Positions 49,615 to 58,825 of a DNA stretch of 64,000 bases are shown piece after piece. The translations under genes were made by a program, and so were the position numbers. Numbering within the stretch: the first letter of the stretch is position 1; each line of letters begins with the position of its first letter. The stretch comes from Catenibacillus scindens (GTDB lineage Bacteria; Bacillota; Clostridia; Lachnospirales; Lachnospiraceae): NCBI RefSeq assembly GCF_014202115.1, contig NZ_JACHFW010000001.1:1-64000 (forward strand), written 5' to 3'. Under the pieces are notes generated by a model. That model did no database searches. It was not told the origin of the DNA and saw nothing but the letters and a program-made list of their open reading frames with translations.

Positions 49615-50482
49615 TTTTCAAAATACCTTTCAACTTTCTGAATTTACCACCGGACTGAGGCGTATTCTTCTCTTCCTGAAGTTCCCGTCTCAGCTCATTG
49701 ACACTTAAATGACTGTGCAGTACGCCGTCTCTGGCAACAGATACAAAACCTGTCTCTTCAGAGACAATAATGGTAATACAGTCGGAAATTTCGCTGATCC
49801 CCACCCCCGCGCGGTGACGGGTACCTAAAGCCTTGCTCAGTTTCGCGTTTTCCGACAGTGGCAGATAGCAGGTGGCCGCCACGATCCGATTATTTCTTAT
49901 AAACACAGCGCCGTCATGAAGAGGCGTATTATGTTCAAAAATATTGATCAAAAGCTGGCTGGACACCTGGGCATCAAGAGTAATGCCAGTACGCTCATAT
50001 TCATTTAATAGCACCTGCCGTTCAAGAACGATCAGGGCGCCGGTCTTTACCTTTGCCATATCAAAAACAGCTTTTATGATCTCCTCATGGCACTTTTCAG
50101 TCTCCTTGGACATCCGGTCCGATGAAGCAGACGGGTTAAAAATGGAAGACATGATCCGTTTTCGTCCAAGCTGCTCCAGCGCGCTGCGAAGTTCTGGCTG
50201 AAACAAAACAAATATGGCAATAACAATCACATTAAAGGTATTTGTAAAGATCCACAAGATCGTGGTCAGATCCAGCACATAGGCAATCACCGCAAAGGCA
50301 ATGACTACAATGATACCTTTAAAGAGCGTCCATGCCCTCGTATTTTTTATCCACTTAAAGAGCTGGTAAAGGACAAAAGCAATAATAAAAATTTCGATAA
50401 AATTGCTTATCCTGAGATTGTCCAGCGATGGCACGGCCAGCCAGGAAAATATATGGCGAAAAAAATCGGAAATCGCATCCAT
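49592..50482 (-). CDS. cdaA: diadenylate cyclase CdaA
   Basis: 296 residues. Three N-terminal membrane helices are followed by the DAC domain, which joins two ATP into cyclic di-AMP, a second messenger for potassium and osmotic balance. The catalytic DGA is in TPLHDGAVFIRNN and the RHR motif in LGTRHRAGVGISE. The C-terminal 30 residues are basic and overlap cdaR. Together with CdaR it forms a membrane complex. Confidence 0.95.
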   Translation of the reverse strand: MDAISDFFRHIFSWLAVPSLDNLRISNFIEIFIIAFVLYQLFKWIKNTRAWTLFKGIIVVIAFAVIAYVLDLTTILWIFTNTFNVIVIAIFVLFQPELRSALEQLGRKRIMSSIFNPSASSDRMSKETEKCHEEIIKAVFDMAKVKTGALIVLERQVLLNEYERTGITLDAQVSSQLLINIFEHNTPLHDGAVFIRNNRIVAATCYLPLSENAKLSKALGTRHRAGVGISEISDCITIIVSEETGFVSVARDGVLHSHLSVNELRRELQEEKNTPQSGGKFRKLKGILKNEKKADQ

Positions 50483-50572
50483 ACCCGTATCACCTGCCTA
50501 ATCATAATATACTACAAACCAGCAAAGGTTTTCCCCTATAAAAGAAAGGCCCTCTGCGTTTACATGCAACAA

Positions 50573-51910
50573 TTAAAAATCCGAATCGTCGGAACTGTAA
50601 TCTTCCACAGAATCGTCATAGCCATCATCGAAGTCAAAGTCAAAACTTTTCTTTTCAGTTTTCGGCTGAGCCGGCGAAACCGATTTTGAAACCTCCGGCT
50701 TTGAGGAACCATTTTTTAGCACAGCACTTTTGGGAACCACAGTTCTTTGAGGGACTTTGATCTGAGGGATGATGATTTCGCTTTCTTTGGAGCTGTCTCC
50801 AAAGGAATCTCCCTCCTCCTCTTTTGGAACTGTCACATCGGGAATATCGTCACTCCGCGAGAAATCCTCCTCAAATACATCATCATCATCCATATGCCTG
50901 GAAAAAATACCTTTCAGGCTGTCTTTAAAATCTTTTTCGCCTTTTCCACGCACACGCTTTTCAGAGCGGGATGCTGCGGGCTGTTGCGGAGCCGCTTTTT
51001 TCTCGCTATGGTGGAGGGACACTCCCATTTTAGGAATTGCCCGCACATAATAGTAATAGTCATCGTCCTCAAACTGGACAAATTCTTTGCGGTTGTAATC
51101 CACAGAGCAGCGTAAAAACTGAACCACCGCCACAAAAAGGCCGGAAATAACACATCCAAGGAAGGTTCCCCCCACAGAAATCTGGACATCCACAATTCCG
51201 GCGCCTACAATCATACCGATAATCCCCACAAGGGTTCCGGCACCGATGGCAATGTACCAGGAATAATCAAAAGGCAGACGGCTGATCACATATGTGACAA
51301 CGATCATCACCGCAAAAACACCGGCATACAAAAGCATGGTGTGATTTTCAAGAACATGGTCAATAACATACTGGTAAGCCGCCACAATGGCTTCCAGATC
51401 GGTTCCCACATCTTCCACCATAGGCGCAGCCTCCACAATATAACGGACAAAACTGGCTACAATAAAGCTGCAGGCCACAGGCACAATAGTAAAGGGAGTA
51501 AAAAACAGGCCGGCGATGAGCGGTACGACAAAATGAAGGTTTAACGGCATTAAAACAACAATCACCATCATCAGCACACCATGGGTGGGTGCAAATTTCA
51601 GATAGAGAAAATAAAATACCACAAACACAACAAAAGCCAACAGCATCATCACAAGAGACAGCCGGTATAAATGGATCAATGACACTATCGCCGCCAGAAG
51701 GACGAACACCGACGATGGGATGATAGCGCTGATCAGTGACAAAAGCACCTGAATCCCCAGATTGTTCAGTACGGCATAATACCCCAGATTGTCGTTGATA
51801 TAACCAAAGACAAAAAACGCTACCAGGAATTTGAAAAGGATCTGGAAATAAGTTTCATAGCTTTTATACACCTGGATAATCTTTTCTTTATATTCAATTG
51901 CTTTCGTCAT
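50573..51910 (-). CDS. unknown polytopic membrane protein with acidic tail
   Basis: 445 residues from ATG 51910 (AGGAGGT about 11 bases upstream). Roughly nine to ten hydrophobic helices fill residues 20-290. The last 140 residues are hydrophilic and disordered, ending in a stretch of Asp/Ser/Phe/Tyr (SFDFDFDDGYDDSVEDYSSD type). I do not recognise a family. Its start overlaps the end of the gene at 51894-52334 by 17 bases, so the two products are made together; cdaA follows after 91 bases. Confidence 0.72.
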   Translation of the reverse strand: MTKAIEYKEKIIQVYKSYETYFQILFKFLVAFFVFGYINDNLGYYAVLNNLGIQVLLSLISAIIPSSVFVLLAAIVSLIHLYRLSLVMMLLAFVVFVVFYFLYLKFAPTHGVLMMVIVVLMPLNLHFVVPLIAGLFFTPFTIVPVACSFIVASFVRYIVEAAPMVEDVGTDLEAIVAAYQYVIDHVLENHTMLLYAGVFAVMIVVTYVISRLPFDYSWYIAIGAGTLVGIIGMIVGAGIVDVQISVGGTFLGCVISGLFVAVVQFLRCSVDYNRKEFVQFEDDDYYYYVRAIPKMGVSLHHSEKKAAPQQPAASRSEKRVRGKGEKDFKDSLKGIFSRHMDDDDVFEEDFSRSDDIPDVTVPKEEEGDSFGDSSKESEIIIPQIKVPQRTVVPKSAVLKNGSSKPEVSKSVSPAQPKTEKKSFDFDFDDGYDDSVEDYSSDDSDF

Positions 51911-52334
51911 GATCTTCGCTACCTCCTGGCCATTCTTTATCGGACTCTTCCATGTCATCATACTCCTCGATCATGGTCAGATTTTTATTATACTGTTTCA
52001 GGCGCCGTTTCGCCCGGCTGTACTTATAGGGATAATACAGCAGACAGATGATCACATACACTACAAGGGCGAGAAAATAAGCCGTAAGCAAAAGCCTTGC
52101 CAGTGCCTCGATATCAATTTTAAAGATCAGTTGAAAAATATCTTCGGAAATGCACATCAAATAAATACAACTGCATAAAAAAACGCTAATGGTTACGCCA
52201 ATTAACGTTTTAAGCATATTAAAACGCACATAGTCACTGCTGCAATACTGATTCATCTTTAAATCGTCCTTGCCTTCACGCTTTTCGTAAATGGCAGTAC
52301 GGGTCATCAGACGGATCTTTTCCTTATTTAGCAT
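51894..52334 (-). CDS. unknown membrane protein with two helices
   Basis: 146 residues from ATG 52334 (GAGAGGT upstream). It starts MLNKEKIRLMTRTAIYEKREG, and two membrane helices (about 40-60 and 85-112) are followed by a basic then acidic C-terminus (YDDMEESDKEWPGG). The family is unknown to me. It overlaps the start of the polytopic membrane gene, suggesting a two-protein membrane complex. A family P element with a second hairpin lies upstream (52476-52553). Confidence 0.65.
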   Translation of the reverse strand: MLNKEKIRLMTRTAIYEKREGKDDLKMNQYCSSDYVRFNMLKTLIGVTISVFLCSCIYLMCISEDIFQLIFKIDIEALARLLLTAYFLALVVYVIICLLYYPYKYSRAKRRLKQYNKNLTMIEEYDDMEESDKEWPGGSEDHDESN

Positions 52335-52475
52335 AGATCTACCTCTCATACATTGTAACAATACAGATCTGCCATCTCTCATGGCTAACTGTCACCATTC
52401 ATTTCTTCACTAAAGTCTGCTCTGTGGACATTATAGCACACTATATATCTAATTTCAAAATTTTTTACAAAATTT

Positions 52476-52553
52476 GTAGCAACCGTTTGGCCATCAGGAA
52501 CGGCGCGAGATGGTTTATGCCTGCATAAGGACCAGACCGCGCCATTCCTGATG
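52476..52553. repeat. family P element with long inner hairpin
   Basis: GTAGCAACCGTTTGGCCATCAGG is a diverged left arm. CATCAGGAACGGCGCG (52492-52507) pairs with CGCGCCATTCCTGATG (52538-52553) with one mismatch. The normal right arm is lost. Confidence 0.6.
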
Positions 52554-52567
52554 TGCAAAGCGCCAGT

Positions 52568-54208
52568 TCATGAGCAAAGAAGCGGCGCGGAATGGTCTTT
52601 CTCATAACAGATCTTTCCGCCCATAATCGTCAACTCCACAGAAATATCTGCAATTTCTTCAGGGTCAGTCTTAAAAATATCCTTGGATAAAACAGCCATA
52701 TCTGCCAGATATCCGGCGGCAATTTGTCCTTTTTCTTTTTCATCAAAAGACATGTAGGCGCCGCCCCTGGTATACAAAGAAACCGCCTCGTAAACACTCA
52801 ATCTCTCTGTGGGATGCCAGCCTCCTTCCGGCTTATGCTCCCCGTCCTTGCGAGTGACAGCGCAATAGATCCCCCACAGCGGGTTTAATGTCTCCACCGG
52901 GGAATCGGAGCCTCCCCCGATAGTCATACCTACATCAAGCATGGTCTTCCACATATAAGATTCCTGTTCCCGCTCTTTTCCAAGGCGGCTTCCTACAAGT
53001 GGCGCATCAGAGGCTGTGAATGCCGGCTGGATATCTGCGCCTATCCCCGCAGCGGCAAGCCGCTCTAAAAGATCCCGTCCGGCAATCTGACAGTGGACAA
53101 TGCGGTGACGTAGCTTTTTTTGGAGCCAGGCATTCTGAGCCTTCTCCACAGCCCGTACACACTGTTCCACAGCCCCGTCGCCGATGGCATGAAACGCCAT
53201 CTGCATACCGGATCTGTGCCCCAGTTCCACCACCTCATCGAGGGCTTCCTGAGTATAGACCGCAACTCCTCTGTTTCCCGGATCATCGGCATAGTCCTGG
53301 CGCATGTAGGCCGTTCTGGCCCCCAGGGAACCATCTGTTAATATTTTAATATTTCCAATACGGAAATATTCATCGCCCCACCCGGTAGTCATATTCCGCT
53401 GAAGGAAATTTTTAAGCTGGGGAACTCTCGGCTGCTGTACTTCTTCCCAGACTCTCACCGTCATTTCCCCTCTGGACTTTAAAAGGTCATAGGCCGCCAT
53501 CACAGAATCGAAATCAGCGCTCTCCAAATCATCCGTGTGCATGGAAGTAATCCCGAAGCTGTTGGCAATATCCATAGTTTTTTTTGCGCTTCTTGCTAGC
53601 ATATTCACATCCGGAACCGGGACCAGCCGCCGTATATAATCCAAAGCCGCTTCCCTCAAAATTCCGTTAAGGTGCCCGTTTTCGTCTTTATCCAGGACAC
53701 CGCCGGTGACCACCGTGTCGTCATCATAGCCGGCAATTTCTAAAACTTTTCGGTTGACTGTCCCTACATGGCCGCAGATCCGGTCTAAAAACACCGGGTA
53801 TTGTGTGGAAATACTTTCCGCCACATGAATGTCCGGCAAAATGGGATCATCAAAAATATTGTGGTCAAAGCCGTAGCCGATAACCCACTCTCCAGGCGCC
53901 GGAGGGTGTTCCTCTATAAAGGCTCTTCCCCGGACAATAATCTCATCCCAGGATCTCACCCCCCTTAAATCCAGGCGGATCAGATCAAGCCCTGTAGCCA
54001 TAAGATGACAGTGGCTGTCTGTAAATCCAGGGACAACACATCTTCCTTTAAGATCACACAAATATGTATGTTTTTCCGCCATGGCAAGGATCTCCTCATC
54101 TGTGCCGGCCGCCTCGATCCGTCCGCCAGACACAGCCACCGCCGACACAGACGCCCCCTCCCGGATCATTGTATAAATCGTTCCGTTATAATAAATTGCT
54201 TCTATCAT
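52568..54208 (-). CDS. amidohydrolase family protein (YtcJ-like)
   Basis: 546 residues from ATG 54208 (AGAAAGG upstream). Metal-dependent hydrolase of the YtcJ/amidohydrolase_3 group: metal-binding DSHCHLMATGLDL, KILTDGSLGARTAYM, FHAIGDGAVEQCVRA and GGGSDSPVETLNPLWGIYCAVTR are all conserved. The substrate is unknown (amides or N-formylated compounds in characterised relatives). Its start overlaps the end of the GT2 gene by 23 bases. Confidence 0.88.
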   Translation of the reverse strand: MIEAIYYNGTIYTMIREGASVSAVAVSGGRIEAAGTDEEILAMAEKHTYLCDLKGRCVVPGFTDSHCHLMATGLDLIRLDLRGVRSWDEIIVRGRAFIEEHPPAPGEWVIGYGFDHNIFDDPILPDIHVAESISTQYPVFLDRICGHVGTVNRKVLEIAGYDDDTVVTGGVLDKDENGHLNGILREAALDYIRRLVPVPDVNMLARSAKKTMDIANSFGITSMHTDDLESADFDSVMAAYDLLKSRGEMTVRVWEEVQQPRVPQLKNFLQRNMTTGWGDEYFRIGNIKILTDGSLGARTAYMRQDYADDPGNRGVAVYTQEALDEVVELGHRSGMQMAFHAIGDGAVEQCVRAVEKAQNAWLQKKLRHRIVHCQIAGRDLLERLAAAGIGADIQPAFTASDAPLVGSRLGKEREQESYMWKTMLDVGMTIGGGSDSPVETLNPLWGIYCAVTRKDGEHKPEGGWHPTERLSVYEAVSLYTRGGAYMSFDEKEKGQIAAGYLADMAVLSKDIFKTDPEEIADISVELTIMGGKICYEKDHSAPLLCS

Positions 54209-55187
54209 CAATATTTCCTTTCTCCCGGACATTCTCTCCGGGTGTACGCTCGCTGATAATGTATCTTGGTCTTCCTTTTGTCTCCAGATATGTTTTTCCC
54301 ACATATTCCCCGATAATCCCCAGACACAAAAGCTGTATGCCACCCAGGAAAGCAACAATACACACAAGGCTGGCCCAACCGTCCACAGTGTTGCCGCTCA
54401 CCCGCATGATAATAGCCCACAAAATGGCGATCAATCCCAGAACAGAGATCAGGGCGCCCACACCGGTGATCATGCGTATGGGGCGGATAGAAAGGCTGGT
54501 AATCCCGTCAAATGCCAGGGCAATCATCTTTTTTAGAGGGTAATGACTCTCCCCGGCCAGGCGCTCATGGCGCTCATAGTACACCGAGGTACTGTTAAAG
54601 CCAATAAGGGGAACCATGCCCCTGAGAAAAATATTCACCTCTTTAAATTGCGCCAGAGCGTCCAAAACTCTGGAAGAGAGGAGACGGTAATCCGCGTGGT
54701 TAAACACGACCTCTGCCCCCATCCAGTTCATAAGGCGGTAAAAACTTTCCGCAGTAAAACGTTTAAAAAATGTGTCTGTTGTCCGCTTGCTGCGAACCCC
54801 GTAAACCACATCCGCCCCGCCATGATAGGCGTCTACCATAGCTTCCATGGCGTGGATATCATCCTGACCGTCACAGTCAATAGAAATCGTAATGTCCGCT
54901 CTTTTCCGGGCGTCCATAAGACCTGCCAGCACCGCGTTCTGATGGCCCCGGTTGCGGCTCTGGGAAATTCCTCTGAAATGGGGATTTTCCAGGGAGAGAT
55001 TTTTTATAATGTCCCAGGTGGCGTCTTTACTGCCGTCATTGACAAAAAGGATATAGCTGTCCTTGCTGATCTTTCCCCGGCCGGCCAGATGTTCCAGCTC
55101 TCCCAGAAATTCCGGCGCTGTCACTGGCAGGACTTTTTCTTCGTTATAGCAGGGAATGACAATGGATAATACTGGAAGTTCTCTCAT
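54186..55187 (-). CDS. GT2 glycosyltransferase (GtrB/DPM1-like)
   Basis: 333 residues. GT-A domain with SIVIPCYNEEKVLP, VNDGSKDAT and SIDCDGQDDIHAM (DCDGQDD in place of DADLQHP), then two C-terminal membrane helices. It likely makes polyprenyl-phosphate sugar as donor for the membrane enzyme encoded just upstream; the ATGA overlap (4 bases) shows tight coupling. It is a paralogue of 43170-44147. Confidence 0.9.
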   Translation of the reverse strand: MRELPVLSIVIPCYNEEKVLPVTAPEFLGELEHLAGRGKISKDSYILFVNDGSKDATWDIIKNLSLENPHFRGISQSRNRGHQNAVLAGLMDARKRADITISIDCDGQDDIHAMEAMVDAYHGGADVVYGVRSKRTTDTFFKRFTAESFYRLMNWMGAEVVFNHADYRLLSSRVLDALAQFKEVNIFLRGMVPLIGFNSTSVYYERHERLAGESHYPLKKMIALAFDGITSLSIRPIRMITGVGALISVLGLIAILWAIIMRVSGNTVDGWASLVCIVAFLGGIQLLCLGIIGEYVGKTYLETKGRPRYIISERTPGENVREKGNIDDRSNLL

Positions 55188-56731
55188 TTTGCTCCTCCTG
55201 TTTTTCTTCTTAATCTCTCCAAACGTTCTTTAAATAATACAAGTCCAAAGGAAGCGCCGGGAATGAGCATCATCACAAAGGGAAAGACATACTGGCTTTT
55301 TGTCTCCCAGACAAGATGGAACAAAAAACCGCCCACCAAAAACAAAAAAGGAAACATGACTTTTAGATCCAGGCCGCATTTCATTCCGCCCGGCCTCAAA
55401 AAGATTCCAAGGACGGCGCCCCCGTAAATAATAAAAAGAATAGCTGCGCATAGGACCATAAGAATCTCATAACCTTCCTGGCCCGTATAAATATTTTTAA
55501 GTATCCCCTTATGGGTATATTGTCCCATATCTTCCAGAGGCCCAGACCATATGGACTGAAAGAGAGGGTCCGTCCATGTAGATATCGCCTTTGTTCCGAA
55601 AAAAACGGCAGCCTTTGCCGGATCACCAAGCAGCTCTGACACCCGGTCGTTAAGATCTTCCTTTGCCTGCTCCCCGGAAGTCTCCGAGTCCATATCCTTG
55701 TCCATATACACATTATAGTTATAGCCGTTAAACCACCCGCCCACAAAAGACGAGTCCTCATTATCCTGAAGTCCCATAGTCACCCACATGATTTTAGGAA
55801 TTCCCCGGCTCAGATCAGCGCCTGCGGCCGCCTCATATCCCCAAGTCAGCAGTTTTCCCGGAATGAGAGCCGCCGCCACAATAGCCAGTGCCAAAATCAG
55901 ACTCTTCCACCGGACTTCTTTCAGAAAATCCATAAACAGAATAATAAAGACGGCGATGGCTCCTATAAGATAATTATTTCGGATCAAACAGGCCATACCT
56001 ACCCCGAAAACGGCTGCCGCCGGTGCAAATTTTCCCCTGCCGTAAAGCCATGATATTAGGCCGTAAACACCAATATAGAGAAAAAGGAGGCCGGGGATCA
56101 GTCCATAGACAAACAAAATGGAAAACAGGCCGGGGAGAAACAGAAAGGACAGCAGGATGGTATATCTGCGTGCCAGCCCGTTGTCAAAAAGCATCTGACA
56201 GCATTTCCACTGGATAAAATTAATGGCGATCATCATCACAAGATTTGCCAAAAAGAAAAAGGTAATATCGGCACTAAAGGCCATTAAGATCCGCTCAAAA
56301 GTGGCAAGACCCAACTGGTGGGGATAAATATAAAGATAGCCTCCCGGTTCAAGAGAGGAAAACCGTCCCTCATTCATAGACAGGGCGCTCTCAAAGACAC
56401 CGTAGGCGTCGGACCGTACAGAAGGGTCCGTATTAAAGATCAGAAAACATCCTGCCACAGCATACAGGCACCCCAGGCAGAGAAAAAGTGTATGTTCAGG
56501 AATCCTGCCAATCTGCGGAGCCAAAACAATCAGCAGCCCAATCACGGCAAGAATAGCCAACCACACAAAAGGGTTCTGAAACTGAACATATACTTCTTCA
56601 TTTTTATTCATGGGAATCCATGTCCGAAATATAAGCGCAAAGACACTAAGCAGCACAAGGGCCAGTGTCCCGGCCACCGTCACCGCTCCTGAGCAGAAAC
56701 GGTACATAAAATTTAAAGGTGTCTTATTCAT
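55184..56731 (-). CDS. polytopic membrane protein, probable GT-C glycosyltransferase
   Basis: 515 residues with about 11-12 hydrophobic helices and an extracellular loop of roughly 90 residues (about 300-395). This is the layout of GT-C enzymes of the dolichyl-phosphate-mannose mannosyltransferase type. An acidic motif in the first loop (NTDPSVRSDAYGVFESA) would be the catalytic region. The GtrB-like gene overlaps its end, which supports use of a polyprenyl-phosphate sugar. No closer assignment is possible. Confidence 0.78.
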   Translation of the reverse strand: MNKTPLNFMYRFCSGAVTVAGTLALVLLSVFALIFRTWIPMNKNEEVYVQFQNPFVWLAILAVIGLLIVLAPQIGRIPEHTLFLCLGCLYAVAGCFLIFNTDPSVRSDAYGVFESALSMNEGRFSSLEPGGYLYIYPHQLGLATFERILMAFSADITFFFLANLVMMIAINFIQWKCCQMLFDNGLARRYTILLSFLFLPGLFSILFVYGLIPGLLFLYIGVYGLISWLYGRGKFAPAAAVFGVGMACLIRNNYLIGAIAVFIILFMDFLKEVRWKSLILALAIVAAALIPGKLLTWGYEAAAGADLSRGIPKIMWVTMGLQDNEDSSFVGGWFNGYNYNVYMDKDMDSETSGEQAKEDLNDRVSELLGDPAKAAVFFGTKAISTWTDPLFQSIWSGPLEDMGQYTHKGILKNIYTGQEGYEILMVLCAAILFIIYGGAVLGIFLRPGGMKCGLDLKVMFPFLFLVGGFLFHLVWETKSQYVFPFVMMLIPGASFGLVLFKERLERLRRKTGGAK

Positions 56732-56795
56732 AACTCACTCTCCTGACTCAGTTCACATTTTCATGCAAGCATAAATATGTGTCTATTTGACCCTG

Positions 56796-56997
56796 GTCTC
56801 ACCATATGAGTTGCCCGACAAATGGGCATGAGACACGGATTGCTCCGCACTTCGTACTCCTGCAATCCTAAAAACACCTCAAATCCGCTCATTTTTATGA
56901 GAAAAATGGCTGCTTTTCGGTGTTTTGCGCGCCACAAAGCCATGCTTACCTGCGCAAGCGCAGCCCGCATGACCTTTTGTCGCTTGTCTCACCATAT
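56796..56997. repeat. family F structured repeat, full copy 2
   Basis: Left module from TTGCCCGACAAATGGGCA (56811) with hairpins TGCCC/GGGCA, GGATTG/CAATCC and CTCAT/ATGAG. The right module runs from TCGGTGTTTTGCGC (56917) with hairpin CATGC-CTGCGC/GCGCAG-GCATG to TTGTCTCACC. GTCTCACCATAT occurs at both ends (56796-56807 and 56986-56997). Confidence 0.8.
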
Positions 56998-57084
56998 TAT
57001 ATCTGGACTGGGAGAATAAGTCAACAACCGGACTTATCGCATAAAGCCAATTTCCCCACAGCAAGGTGATGGGGCATAAAATAG

Positions 57085-57120
57085 TGAATGCGCCCCCTTG
57101 GCTCACTGCCCGCAGGAACA
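57085..57120. repeat. family N repeat, partial copy 4
   Basis: CTTGGCTCACTGCCCGCAGGAACA (57097-57120) matches the right part of copies 2 and 3; the left part is degenerate. It follows a family F copy, as at 33088-33147. Confidence 0.55.
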
Positions 57121-57137
57121 ACCGGGCTCGCACCACG

Positions 57138-57186
57138 AAAAAAAAGTGGGATTTCACCGGGCGAAGGATGAAATCCCACTTTTTTA
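57138..57186 (-). terminator. terminator of the opp operon
   Basis: AAAAAGTGGGATTTCA (57141-57156) pairs perfectly with TGAAATCCCACTTTTT (57169-57184), with A/T tracts on both sides, 13 bases past the stop codon of the binding protein gene. Confidence 0.92.
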
Positions 57187-57198
57187 AAGAGTTAAGGG

Positions 57199-58794
57199 TT
57201 ACTGGGCCTGACGGAAATTTTTAAACTGCAGGTTCCACAGCCAGGAAGCATTAAGGGTAAAGCCTTCATAGCCTTTCTGCATGGTCACCTGGCGGTTTGG
57301 ATACTCAAGGAAAATGTAAGGAACATCTTCAACAATAATATCCATGGCCTCAAGAAGGTAGCTGGTGCGCTCATCCGGGTCTGTACTCTGCGCCTGAAGG
57401 GTCAGAAGTTCGTCCACCTGGTCATTGGTGTAAACGGCTGTGTTCGATCCGCCCTCGCCGGTGTTTGCGCCGGAGTAGAGCGGCTCAATATTTCCCGCAA
57501 TATCCGGATAATCTGATTCCCATCCGGCGATGATCATATCGTAATCTCTGTCGCCGTTTGCGTCCAGCATATTTCCAAACTGGTAAGCGGTATGCTCATC
57601 AGCGGAAACACGGACAATCTCCACGTTAATATTCAAGGCTTTCAGGTCTTCCTGAATCGCCAGTGCCATGGAGTAGCGGATGGATGCCTCTGTTGTCAGG
57701 AGCGTACAGTCAAACCCATCCGGATAAGCGGATGCCGCCAGATATTCTTTGGCCTGATCCAGATCATAGGTATAAGCCGGATGAGCAGCGGCATAATCAT
57801 TCCAGGTTTCTGTGCTGCTTGTAAAAAGAGAAGAGTTGCTGGGCAGCATGGTTGCTGTCTCACCGGTATCTTTGACAATGTTTTCTTTAATATCCGCCAC
57901 ATCAATGGCTGAATAAATGGCTTTGCGAACATTCACGTCATCAAAAGGCGCTCTCTGGGTATTAAAGGCCAGGAAAGTCACGCCCATAGTAGGAATGCTC
58001 TGTACCTCAAGGCTATCGTCGCTCTCAAGTGTTTCCAGCATATCCGGCGGCGTGGACGCTGTAAAAGTCACCTGGCCGCTCTGTAAAGCTGTGACGCGGG
58101 TGGTGTCCTCAGGGATCACATTAAATACAAGGCGCTCAATCTGAGTATCGGCTGTATCATCCCAGTAATTTTCATTTTTCGTCAGAACAATACTCTGTCC
58201 GCTGGACCAGCTCTCAAATTTGTAGGGGCCGGTGCCAAGAATGCCGCCCTCGGCGGTGCCGAAATTATCGGCGTGTTCTTCATAATAAGTCTTGCTGATC
58301 ACATGTCCGGCAGTGGTACCAAAAACATACTGCCATGTGGCCGACGGCTGAGACAGCTTAACAGTCAGTTCCCAGTCTCCGGTCTGCTCAATGCTTTCCA
58401 CAGGTGCGAACATCCATTCCAGGTAGGAACCGGTATCTGGGTTCATCGTACGCTCAATAGAGAAAATTACGTCATCCATAGTCATGGGTGTGCCGTCGGA
58501 GAAGCAGACATCATCCCGGATCGTGTACACATAAGTTGTGTCATCGGTCTGACTCCATGAAGAAGCAAGCCATGGCACAAGCTCATTATTTTCATCAAAT
58601 GTGAGCAGTCCTTCTGTGATCTGGTTGATCACAGGGTTTGTTGTAAAATCGTAAGCAAACGCCGGGTCAAGAGCAACAATATCACTGTCCAGGGCTACAG
58701 TAAATGTAGAGCCTCCGGCCTCCCTCCCTGAGCATCCGGATAGCAGGGACAATGCCATTGCGCCTGCCAGCGCCAAACTGATCCATCTTTTCAT
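57199..58794 (-). CDS. oligopeptide ABC transporter substrate-binding lipoprotein
   Basis: 531 residues, family 5 extracellular solute-binding protein. The signal peptide ends in a lipobox (LALAGAMALSLLSGCSG), so Cys would be lipid-anchored. Family signatures follow: ITEGLLTFDENNELVPWLASSW and later DVCFSDGTPMTMDDVIFSIERTMN. It captures peptides, or possibly nickel or other small ligands, for the oppBCDF transporter upstream. It is the last gene of the operon, 84 bases after oppF, with a family P palindrome in that gap. Confidence 0.93.
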   Translation of the reverse strand: MKRWISLALAGAMALSLLSGCSGREAGGSTFTVALDSDIVALDPAFAYDFTTNPVINQITEGLLTFDENNELVPWLASSWSQTDDTTYVYTIRDDVCFSDGTPMTMDDVIFSIERTMNPDTGSYLEWMFAPVESIEQTGDWELTVKLSQPSATWQYVFGTTAGHVISKTYYEEHADNFGTAEGGILGTGPYKFESWSSGQSIVLTKNENYWDDTADTQIERLVFNVIPEDTTRVTALQSGQVTFTASTPPDMLETLESDDSLEVQSIPTMGVTFLAFNTQRAPFDDVNVRKAIYSAIDVADIKENIVKDTGETATMLPSNSSLFTSSTETWNDYAAAHPAYTYDLDQAKEYLAASAYPDGFDCTLLTTEASIRYSMALAIQEDLKALNINVEIVRVSADEHTAYQFGNMLDANGDRDYDMIIAGWESDYPDIAGNIEPLYSGANTGEGGSNTAVYTNDQVDELLTLQAQSTDPDERTSYLLEAMDIIVEDVPYIFLEYPNRQVTMQKGYEGFTLNASWLWNLQFKNFRQAQ

Positions 58795-58825
58795 AGTGAA
58801 CCTCCTTAATAAAAGAATATAACGC

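Larger units (their letters stand above)
56732..57198. other. intergenic region with composite F+N repeat and terminator
   Basis: 467 bases between the oligopeptide-binding protein gene and the 515-residue membrane protein gene. Family F copy 56796-56997, family N partial copy 57085-57120 and the binding-protein terminator 57138-57186. Confidence 0.75.
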
